From NCBI GenBank assembly GCA_030604545.1, contig JAUVVS010000189.1, forward strand, positions 1 to 5,126: 5,126 nt of DNA. The letters are read 5' to 3'. A model generated the notes under the pieces. The model was not told where the DNA came from and searched no databases. It saw only the letters and a program-made list of their open reading frames with translations. Positions 1 to 5,039 of this stretch are shown here, in pieces. The position numbers were made by a program, and so were the translations under genes. Source of the DNA: Deltaproteobacteria bacterium. GTDB lineage: Bacteria > Desulfobacterota > Desulfobacteria > Desulfobacterales > JAUVVS01. Numbering within the stretch: the first letter of the stretch is position 1; every line of letters starts with the position of its first letter.

Positions 1-36
1 ACATTTTTCTTCGTCAACAATTGGATTAAAAGACAT
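1..36 (-). CDS. 4Fe-4S ferredoxin, N-terminal 12 codons only (runs off the left edge)
   Basis: Seen: on the minus strand an ATG (34-36) follows a near-perfect Shine-Dalgarno AAAGGAGG (46-53) with a 9-base spacer. It opens the frame MSFNPIVDEEKC before the window ends. Family knowledge: small bacterial ferredoxins typically begin with a short strand ending in a V-x-x-x-K-C segment, where the Cys is the first ligand of a CxxCxxC 4Fe-4S motif. The 'IVDEEKC' opening fits this well, and such ferredoxins are abundant in sulfate-reducing bacteria, where they shuttle electrons in the cytoplasm. Inference: the rest of the cluster motif lies outside the window, so the cofactor type is not proven. Nothing upstream is translated toward it except the degraded remnant, so it may have its own promoter (see 60-87). 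Confidence 0.6.
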   Translation of the reverse strand, partial: MSFNPIVDEEKC

Positions 37-45
37 TTGCTTAAG

Positions 46-53
46 CCTCCTTT
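46..53 (-). promoter_or_regulatory. Strong ribosome binding site of the ferredoxin-like gene
   Basis: Read on the minus strand this is AAAGGAGG, nearly full anti-16S complementarity, 9 bases before the ATG at 36. It is the strongest ribosome binding site in the window and decides the start of the partial gene. It suggests high expression, as expected for an electron carrier. Confidence 0.75.
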
Positions 54-59
54 CTAAAA

Positions 60-87
60 ATTACAGTATGATAATTAAATTAACCAA
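60..87 (-). promoter_or_regulatory. Candidate sigma-70-type promoter for the ferredoxin-like gene
   Basis: On the minus strand, TTGGTT (82-87, 3 of 6 to TTGACA) is followed after 16 bases by TGTAAT (60-65, 5 of 6 to TATAAT). A start about 7 bases further on would give a very short leader that begins at the Shine-Dalgarno. The region is AT-rich, so chance matches are easy. This is a weak call by eye only. Confidence 0.3.
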
Positions 88-133
88 TGGTTCCATTTTT
101 GGGCAAAGTCCATATACTAATTGATGAAGCGAG

Positions 134-619
134 TCAAGCCTTCTTGTAATTTTTTTCACTAATAAAATAAATAGGTATGTCGGTATGTGTAATAACATGA
201 ATAATAAGATACTTAAGGCCAAATATGCTTCCCATAGCGGCCTAAAATTCAATAAGGCATAGTAATGTATTGGTAAAATTATTTTCCTTATTTTCTTTTT
301 CGATTTGAGGCAAGTCGCGGTCAATACAACGGGCAAAGATGTTACACGGCACACCTTTCGGAACAAAGTAGAGGGTAAAAGAAACATTTTTATCGTATCT
401 ATTAACAAAAGGGGGTTTAAGGATTGTGTCTATTGATGAAGGCTGGGCATTATTCGCTAAATTATCAAGATATTCCATTAAGCTCTCTTTCCATTTTTCC
501 TGATCTTTCGTCCCATCTTCATACATCGGAATTGAGTCAAAATCGATTATCTTTTTTGCCCCAGGGATCTTATCGATCAAATATTCAAAGGCAACCCGGC
601 TGCTTGTAATAAATATTTT
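134..619 (-). pseudogene. Unrecognised gene remnant: no start codon, in-frame TAG
   Basis: On the minus strand one frame is open from just after a TGA at 668-670 to a TAG at 242-244. After that TAG, 35 more sense codons (ending ...YFISEKNYKKA) run to a TGA at 134-136. The stretch before the TAG looks like real soluble protein: charged, mixed codon use, with segments such as KKIIDFDSIPMYEDGTKDQ and LYFVPKGVPCNIFARCIDRD. The 35 codons after it keep the same character. There is no ATG, GTG or credible ribosome binding site at the 5' side. The first in-frame ATG (524-526) lies well inside the protein-like sequence, and the TTG at 578-580 has no Shine-Dalgarno. Codons upstream of about 619 read through a dispersed-type repeat and so are not native. 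I infer a 5'-truncated, nonsense-interrupted relic. I do not recognise the family. It could instead be a live gene ending at 242 from a non-standard start, or (remotely) TAG may be read as pyrrolysine. Confidence 0.5.
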
Positions 620-620
620 T

Positions 621-646
621 TCTGTGTTCTCTGCGACTCTGTGGTT
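621..646. repeat. Dispersed-type intergenic repeat with CACAGAG / CGCAGAG units
   Basis: On the minus strand this reads AACCACAGAGTCGCAGAG followed by AACACAGA, a string of near-repeated 'CRCAGAG' units. From recall, sequences of the form 'accacagagacacagagaacacagag' recur in intergenic DNA of many environmental bacteria, including deltaproteobacteria; I could not check copy number here. It joins directly to the half palindrome at 657-672 and to the 5' end of the degraded gene, and so marks a junction. Confidence 0.5.
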
Positions 647-656
647 AAAAAAAGTA

Positions 657-672
657 TTTTTACGAATTCATC
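657..672. repeat. Half copy of the GATGAATTC palindromic repeat, touching the cysM-cysS stop
   Basis: The 16 bases TTTTTACGAATTCATC match exactly the reverse complement of one half of the copy at 5012-5039. The opposite arm, expected at about 645-653, is missing and is replaced by A-rich sequence next to the CACAGAG repeat. The arm's last two bases (671-672) lie inside the TGA stop codon (671-673) of the fusion gene. Confidence 0.7.
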
Positions 673-2947
673 AGATCTTCCTGTCTCTTATGATAATTCC
701 TCGAGATCTTAGCTGATTACGAATTTTATCTGCAAGATCCCAATTTTTTTCTGCTCTCGCCTTTTCTCGCTCCTTCATTAGACGCTGTACCTGAGAATCG
801 GAAAACGCCTCTCCAAAGTCGAATATTTTCAGTACTGAATCTATCTTGCGAAAGGCATCTACTATCTTTACGGAATTATCTGCATCTATCCGTTTTTCCT
901 GAATCAAAATGTTCACCTTCTTAATATTTCCAAATATCGAAGCCATGGCTACTGATATATTCAGATCATCATCCATTGCACTGGCAAAACCCTTTTTTAC
1001 ATCGTACAGAAGCTGATCCAACTCAGGATAAGATCGCCCTTCTTTAATATTAAGTAAAGTATGAATGCATGCATCAAGTCTATTTAGTGAATTTTTGGCA
1101 TCATCAAGCCTCTCATTGGAAAATACAATCGGTTTTCTGTAATGGGTGGTAAGAAGCCAGAACCTGATTTCTCTCCCTGTCCATCCCTCGTCCGAAAGAT
1201 TTTCAAGGGTAAACTGATCTCCTCTTTCATCTATCTTCTTACCATCAGCCAGGACCCTGTCACAATGCATCCAGTATTTAGCAAGTGGTTTCCCCGTCAA
1301 AGCGCCGGCAATTGCTATTTCATTTTCATGATGGGGGAATATAAACTCCCGGCTGCTTGTGTGTATATCAAAACTTTCACCAAGGTATTTCATGGATATG
1401 GCTGCACACTGAATGTGCCATGACGGCCGTACATTACCCCAGTCTGTTTTGGTATATATTCCCCTCTTTAGTTCCGAGAGCTTTGATCTTTTTAATAGTG
1501 TAAAATCCCTGGGGTTATCCTTTTCATACTCATCAAGGTCAACCGTGGCTCCAAGCCTTATCTTGTTTATATCAACACCCGACAATTTTCCATAGTCAGA
1601 AAAGCGTGATATATCGAAATACAAAGAGCGAAGTTTTTCGTATGCAAATCCTTTTTTTACAAGCTTTTCAGCCAGCAGAACCATCTCTTCAACATGTTTG
1701 CTGACTCGAGGATACTTTGCGGCAGGTTTAATCTTAAGGAATTCAAAATCTTTTTTAATATATTCAATATATTTTTCAGTAAATTCAGATAGCTCCAAAC
1801 CTGCTTCCTCAGACACCTGTATAGCCCTGTCATCCAGATCTCTAATGTTCATAATATGTTTAACTGAATAGCCCCTGTATTCAAGGTAACGGCATACAAG
1901 GTCTGTAAATACAAATCGCCGGCATTCACCCACATGCATCCTGGCATGTGCGGTGGGACCGCAAGTATACAGGGAGACTTTCCCGGCCTGGATCGGTTCA
2001 AACGGTTCTTTGCTCCTGCTTAATGTATTAAACAGTTTCAATTCAACTTTTTCTCGGGCAGTAAAAAGTGGTGTGCTCAGATATCGTTCACCACCATCCG
2101 GAAATATCACAACAATAACACCCTTATCCATAGTCTCCGCTTCTGCTTGAGCGACAACCAAGGCTGCTCCGCTGCTCATGCCCACAAAGATGCCTTCTTT
2201 TTTTGCAAGACGTCTTGTCATTTCAAAGGCCTCTTCATCATCAATATTTACTTTTTTATCAAGACGCTTCTTTTCAAAAATCTCAGGACAATATGCCTCT
2301 TTCATATTCTTTAATCCCTGGATTTTATGGCCCAGGTATGGTTCTACACCAACTATTTGAATATCTGGATCATATTCCTTCAGCCTTCTTGAAACACCCA
2401 TCAGGGTCCCGCTTGTACCCATTGTAGCAACAACCTTGGTAACTTTCCCTTTGGTCTGTTCCCAGATCTCTTGGGCTGTTCCGAAATAGTGGGAATGCCA
2501 GTTGGCTTCATTATTGAATTGATCCGCCATAAAATAGGTTTTAGTATTTTCGCGTGCTAAGCGATATACCTCTTCAATGGCGCCGTCGGTACCAAGATGG
2601 GCTGGAGTAAGGAGTATATCGGCGCCCCGAGCCTTTAGGATCTTTTGCCGTTCCATGCTCACGGCTTCGGACATGGTAAACAAAAGTTTATAACCTTTGA
2701 CTGTACACACAAGTGCGAGACCGATCCCTGTGTTTCCACTTGTGGCTTCGATAACTGTTTTATTTGGCGTTAATTCACCTGATTTTTCTCCGGCCTCAAT
2801 CATAAAAAGAGCCGGTCTGTCTTTTACCGACCCTCCAGGGTTAAAATACTCCAGTTTTGCTAAAATAGTCACCTTGGGATTCGGATTAAGATGCTTTATT
2901 TCAACAAGCGGTGTATTGCCAATGGCATTTAAAATTGAGTGACCCAT
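671..2947 (-). CDS. Fused CysM-like cysteine synthase and cysteinyl-tRNA synthetase
   Basis: 758 residues. Residues 1-295 form a complete fold-type II PLP cysteine synthase, which makes cysteine from an activated serine and sulfide. It shows the PLP lysine K42 in GGSVKDRP, substrate loop TSGNTG (69-74), DQFNN (142-146), phosphate loop GTSGTLMG (177-184), the serine loop MSSGAA (257-262) and a PDGGERYLST end (283-292). After a linker of only about 8 residues, 304-758 align end to end with E. coli CysRS (461 residues), normally a separate enzyme charging tRNA-Cys. The zinc ligands are kept: C329, C514, H539 and E543 (E. coli C28, C209, H234, E238). Signature motifs are altered: HIGH is HVGE (338-341), KMSKS is KIDER (571-575) and Thr68 is R369. 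The usual C-terminal GTxW tail is absent. The ATG at 2947 has a TGAGGA ribosome binding site (2958-2963) 10 bases upstream. It lies 59 bases downstream of tmk, possibly cotranscribed. The domains are certain; whether the second still charges tRNA is open. Confidence 0.93.
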   Translation of the reverse strand: MGHSILNAIGNTPLVEIKHLNPNPKVTILAKLEYFNPGGSVKDRPALFMIEAGEKSGELTPNKTVIEATSGNTGIGLALVCTVKGYKLLFTMSEAVSMERQKILKARGADILLTPAHLGTDGAIEEVYRLARENTKTYFMADQFNNEANWHSHYFGTAQEIWEQTKGKVTKVVATMGTSGTLMGVSRRLKEYDPDIQIVGVEPYLGHKIQGLKNMKEAYCPEIFEKKRLDKKVNIDDEEAFEMTRRLAKKEGIFVGMSSGAALVVAQAEAETMDKGVIVVIFPDGGERYLSTPLFTAREKVELKLFNTLSRSKEPFEPIQAGKVSLYTCGPTAHARMHVGECRRFVFTDLVCRYLEYRGYSVKHIMNIRDLDDRAIQVSEEAGLELSEFTEKYIEYIKKDFEFLKIKPAAKYPRVSKHVEEMVLLAEKLVKKGFAYEKLRSLYFDISRFSDYGKLSGVDINKIRLGATVDLDEYEKDNPRDFTLLKRSKLSELKRGIYTKTDWGNVRPSWHIQCAAISMKYLGESFDIHTSSREFIFPHHENEIAIAGALTGKPLAKYWMHCDRVLADGKKIDERGDQFTLENLSDEGWTGREIRFWLLTTHYRKPIVFSNERLDDAKNSLNRLDACIHTLLNIKEGRSYPELDQLLYDVKKGFASAMDDDLNISVAMASIFGNIKKVNILIQEKRIDADNSVKIVDAFRKIDSVLKIFDFGEAFSDSQVQRLMKEREKARAEKNWDLADKIRNQLRSRGIIIRDRKI

Positions 2948-2976
2948 CTTTTAGGTATCCTCAGATCTCGTTAAGT

Positions 2977-3016
2977 CGTCGAGTAGTTGAGTAGTTAACC
3001 ACTCAACTACTTGACG
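2977..3016. repeat. Long hairpin (16-bp arms) spanning the tmk stop codon
   Basis: Arm CGTCGAGTAGTTGAGT (2977-2992) and arm ACTCAACTACTTGACG (3001-3016) are complementary except at one position, which would be a G-U pair in one RNA strand. The loop is the 8 bases at 2993-3000. The last codons of tmk (IVK-stop) lie in the right arm. No T-run follows on the minus strand, so a classic intrinsic terminator is unlikely. The structure could slow RNA decay, partly attenuate read-through into the fusion gene, or simply be a mobile palindromic repeat. The internal GAGTAGTT unit occurs twice in tandem (2981-2996). Confidence 0.8.
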
Positions 3017-3645
3017 ATGTCTGACTCTAATAAAATCTTAATTATTTCCTCTTGAACCTGATTTTCATCCATAGATCCATCTATAACTCTGAACCGTTCG
3101 GGCTCAAGTCGTGCAAGTTCAAGATATCCCTCTCTCACTTTCTTATGGAAAGAAAGCCTCTCTTCTTCAAAACGGGTTTCAATGCTTTCTCTTGTGCCTT
3201 TATCTATCTGTTTCCATGCACGAGAAAGACCTATTTCAGGCGAAAGATCAAGCAGTATGGTAATATCCGGCTTAAGGTCTTCAAGAATCAATTTATTTAA
3301 TCTTTTTATTAAATTAATATAGAGCCCTCTTGCAAAACCCTGGTAAGCCATGGTGGCATCATAAAAGCGGTCACACAGAACCGTTTTTCCTTCGGTTAAT
3401 AGAGGCTTGACGAGTTCATTAATATGCTGAGACCTATCAGCTATATAAAGAAGAAGTTCTGTCAATGGATCCATATCTTTACTTCTAGGGTCGAGCAGTA
3501 TCGAACGGATTTTTTCTCCGATCTTTGTTCCGCCGGGCTCTCTTGTAATAATACAGTCATGCCCCCGTCTCTTCAGAAACTCGGCAACATGTTTTATTTG
3601 AGTCGTCTTTCCTGATCCTTCTATCCCTTCAAATGTGATAAACAT
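3007..3645 (-). CDS. tmk: Thymidylate (dTMP) kinase
   Basis: 212 residues, the usual bacterial length (about 205-215). It phosphorylates dTMP to dTDP with ATP, the last specific step toward dTTP in the cytoplasm. The start MFITFEGIEGSGKTTQ is the family's standard N-terminus and includes the P-loop (G7-T14). Further signatures are TREPGGT (34-40), IADRSQH (68-74) and the dTMP-binding DRFYDATMAYQG (92-103), followed by a basic lid region (about 140-160). The P-loop lacks the arginine of the eukaryotic type, so this looks like the E. coli-like type with lid arginines. No clear Shine-Dalgarno precedes the ATG (the leader reads AATATTAGTAATTAT), but N-terminal conservation fixes the start. A GATGAATTC palindrome sits 15 bases upstream. 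The C-terminus (DIVK) and stop are encoded within a hairpin. It is followed after 59 bases by the cysM-cysS fusion. Confidence 0.97.
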   Translation of the reverse strand: MFITFEGIEGSGKTTQIKHVAEFLKRRGHDCIITREPGGTKIGEKIRSILLDPRSKDMDPLTELLLYIADRSQHINELVKPLLTEGKTVLCDRFYDATMAYQGFARGLYINLIKRLNKLILEDLKPDITILLDLSPEIGLSRAWKQIDKGTRESIETRFEEERLSFHKKVREGYLELARLEPERFRVIDGSMDENQVQEEIIKILLESDIVK

Positions 3646-3660
3646 ATAATTACTAATATT

Positions 3661-3688
3661 GATGAATTCTTAAAAAGTCGAATTCATC
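3661..3688. repeat. GATGAATTC palindromic repeat, complete copy upstream of tmk
   Basis: Perfect 9-bp arms GATGAATTC (3661-3669) and GAATTCATC (3680-3688) enclose the 10-base loop TTAAAAAGTC. An extra T-A pair can extend the stem by one. It shares its arms, loop length and a TAAAAAG loop core with the copy at 5012-5039, and both lie just ahead of a minus-strand start codon. The flank after the arm on the minus strand (CAATA) is also shared. Confidence 0.85.
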
Positions 3689-3690
3689 AC

Positions 3691-3774
3691 GTTTTAGGTT
3701 TTAAGTGTTAGGTTTGAAGTCATGGTATTACAATTATTTACAGATACTTAAAACTTATAACCTTAAACTTAAAC
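3691..3774. repeat. Imperfect inverted repeat of TAGGTTT / TTAAACC-like units
   Basis: The left part (3691-3720) carries two TTAGGTTT-type units. The right part (3747-3774) carries roughly the reverse complement (ACTTAAAACTTATAACC and on). The best-matching segment pairs 3709-3720 with 3747-3758 at 10 of 12 positions. The arms are low in complexity, so this may be a degenerate dispersed repeat rather than a working hairpin. No coding potential is seen. Confidence 0.45.
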
Positions 3775-3810
3775 GGCAATATAAGCATCTGATTTTATGA
3801 ACACTTTTCT

Positions 3811-3900
3811 GAACCGCAGAATATCGAACAAGGAATATTGAATGTCGAAGTGAATACTTCATAATTCTGCGGTTCCTTGTTCGACATTCGATATTCAAAG
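3811..3900. repeat. Mosaic interrupted inverted repeat in the tmk upstream region
   Basis: GAACCGCAGAAT (3811-3822) is the exact reverse complement of ATTCTGCGGTTC (3864-3875). A smaller hairpin, GAAGT-GAAT-ACTTC (3847-3860), lies inside. Two further words recur inverted but in shuffled order: TCGAACAAGGAA (3824-3835, inverted at 3873-3884) and GAATGTCGA (3840-3848, inverted at 3881-3889). This nested, permuted structure resembles a miniature element or composite palindromic repeat. No ORF of note is inside. I recall similar 'gaacaaggaat...gaatgtcgaagtg' strings in deltaproteobacterial intergenic DNA but cannot verify this. Confidence 0.7.
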
Positions 3901-4028
3901 ATTTTAGGAAGTTAGTGGTCAGTTAAAACCACATCCATACCCCCTGTGTCAAGTGTGTCTTAAAGTCAGTTTTCAAAAGGGGGGAGATTTTTAGGGTTTT
4001 CGTTCAGACACTAGTTATGAGCCGATAA
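3901..4028. other. Rest of the 394-base intergenic stretch, no gene seen
   Basis: This is the part of the gap between the exonuclease-like gene and tmk not covered by the repeats. It has a G-run (GGGGGGAG, about 3979-3986), a C-run (about 3940-3944) and a distant 6-bp inverted pair GTGTCT (3955-3960) / AGACAC (4006-4011). A minus-strand TTGACA is visible (3947-3952), but the best -10 after it (TTTTAA, 18-base spacing) is poor. No reading frame looks coding. It may hold the tmk promoter or the decayed end of a mobile element; neither can be shown by eye. Confidence 0.4.
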
Positions 4029-4048
4029 AACCAACTAATCTACTGGTT
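4029..4048 (-). terminator. Weak candidate terminator at the end of the YhaM-like gene
   Basis: On the minus strand AACCA (4044-4048) can pair with TGGTT (4029-4033) across a 10-base loop that contains the TAG stop (4040-4042), followed by TTTTAT. The stem is only 5 bp with two G-C pairs, so any termination would be inefficient. Confidence 0.25.
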
Positions 4049-4993
4049 CTTTTTCCCCATATAAAAATAACGACCCAAAATTTTGTGGTACGAAGTCCAG
4101 GTTTCATTAGGATCTTCTGATGAAATAAAGTCACGGATTCCGTTAACCTTTGAGTCTATCTCATCGATATAGTTCAACAAAACTGCCTCGATTGTTTTGG
4201 GCGGTTCGGGTGAACCGAATTCCCGGGTTCCGTGATGACTCACAATCATATGTTTGAGCAAAAGTAACTGTTCCTCCGTAAAGCCCTTAATTTCTACTAC
4301 TTTTTTGTCAATCATCTCTAAACCGATAACAATATGGTTAAGAAGTCTACCTTCATCTGAATAGTCAATACTAAATTGATATTCGTATTCTCTTATTTTC
4401 CCGATATCATGAAGAATGGCACCGGCAAGAAGAAGATCCATATCTATATCGCTGTAATGCCCTGCAATTCTGTCTACAAGAATGGCCATGGAAAGGGTGT
4501 GCTCAAGGAGACCCCCTATGTATGAATGATGCATTTTCTTCGCCGCAGGAGCGATTTTAAATTTTTGGACAAATTCTTCATCATTCCAGAATGCTTCAAT
4601 GAGTGCCCTTAAATATCCCTTTTCTATGGATGAAGTTATCTTCTTAAGACGATTGAGCATATTATCGATGTTATGGCTGGTGACCGGGAGATAATCTGAT
4701 GGATCAATCAAATCAACGGAATGTGGAGTCATTTTCTTTACGACCAGTTGAAGCGATCCTCTGTATTCATTTACATTCCCTTTGATATCGACAAAGTCGC
4801 CGGAAGTGGTACTTTCAATTATCTGATCCACATTATCCCATACCACCCCATTTATGCTTCCAGTCCTGTCAGAGAGGGTAATATTTAAAAAATTATTTCC
4901 ATCCTTTTTCTGCGCAAGTGATTTCTTTGATAACACAAAAATATCATCAATAAAATCACCCACCTTGATTGTATTTACAAACTGTTTTTTCAT
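4040..4993 (-). CDS. YhaM-family 3'-5' exoribonuclease (OB-fold plus HD domain)
   Basis: 317 residues from the chosen start, close to Bacillus subtilis YhaM (about 314). Residues 8-90 read as an OB-fold nucleic-acid-binding domain (VGDFIDDIFVLSKK..., LSDRTGSINGVVWD, GDFVDIKGNVNEYRGSLQLVV). Residues about 150-290 are a metal-dependent HD phosphohydrolase domain: H165 in GGLLEHT, H195-D196 in ILHDIGK, H220, H253-H254 in VSHHG, and D277 in NYIDEID. Family members degrade RNA or single-stranded DNA 3' to 5' in the cytoplasm using divalent metal. The ATG at 4991-4993 is preferred because GGAG (5001-5004) lies 7 bases upstream and MKKQFVNTIKVGDF fits the family opening. An in-frame ATG 15 codons earlier (5036-5038) falls inside a palindromic repeat and lacks a ribosome binding site. 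Exact substrate in this organism is unknown. Confidence 0.9.
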   Translation of the reverse strand: MKKQFVNTIKVGDFIDDIFVLSKKSLAQKKDGNNFLNITLSDRTGSINGVVWDNVDQIIESTTSGDFVDIKGNVNEYRGSLQLVVKKMTPHSVDLIDPSDYLPVTSHNIDNMLNRLKKITSSIEKGYLRALIEAFWNDEEFVQKFKIAPAAKKMHHSYIGGLLEHTLSMAILVDRIAGHYSDIDMDLLLAGAILHDIGKIREYEYQFSIDYSDEGRLLNHIVIGLEMIDKKVVEIKGFTEEQLLLLKHMIVSHHGTREFGSPEPPKTIEAVLLNYIDEIDSKVNGIRDFISSEDPNETWTSYHKILGRYFYMGKKNQ

Positions 4994-5000
4994 GCTGTAT

Positions 5001-5004
5001 CTCC
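5001..5004 (-). promoter_or_regulatory. Ribosome binding site that decides the YhaM-like start
   Basis: GGAG on the minus strand, 7 bases before the ATG at 4993. It favours the 317-residue product over the 332-residue alternative that would begin within the palindromic repeat. Confidence 0.7.
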
Positions 5005-5011
5005 AATTATT

Positions 5012-5039
5012 GATGAATTCGTAAAAAGAAGAATTCATC
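5012..5039. repeat. GATGAATTC palindromic repeat, complete copy upstream of the YhaM-like gene
   Basis: Arms GATGAATTC (5012-5020) and GAATTCATC (5031-5039) are perfect 9-bp inverted copies around the loop GTAAAAAGAA. It is the same family as the copy at 3661-3688 and the half copy at 657-672. In RNA it would form a hairpin in the leader of the YhaM-like gene, just upstream of its ribosome binding site. Confidence 0.85.

Noticed and set aside
61..408. A 115-codon minus-strand frame with a hydrophobic, membrane-like middle
   Set aside because: It starts at a TTG without a ribosome binding site and overlaps the better-looking frame of the remnant. It is rich in TTA leucine and ATT/ATA isoleucine, as expected from out-of-frame AT-rich DNA, so I do not treat it as a gene.
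1142..2942. Plus-strand open frames opposite the fusion gene
   Set aside because: They are antisense shadows of a strongly conserved coding frame, with no motifs or ribosome binding sites of their own.
3930..3952. TTGACA with TTTTAA as a tmk promoter
   Set aside because: The -35 is perfect, but the -10 matches only 3 of 6 and the site is about 300 bases from tmk with repeats in between. It was noted in the intergenic entry but not called.
3955..4011. GTGTCT / AGACAC pair as terminal inverted repeats of an insertion sequence
   Set aside because: Only 6 bp, no transposase, and no target-site duplication visible. Chance is sufficient.
4994..5038. 15-codon N-terminal extension of the YhaM-like protein
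   Set aside because: The earlier ATG lies within the palindromic repeat with no Shine-Dalgarno. The internal ATG has GGAG at good spacing and matches the family's usual start and length.
3661..5039. The recurring palindromes as a CRISPR array
   Set aside because: Copies are separated by coding genes and are not regularly spaced with short unique spacers; there are no cas genes.
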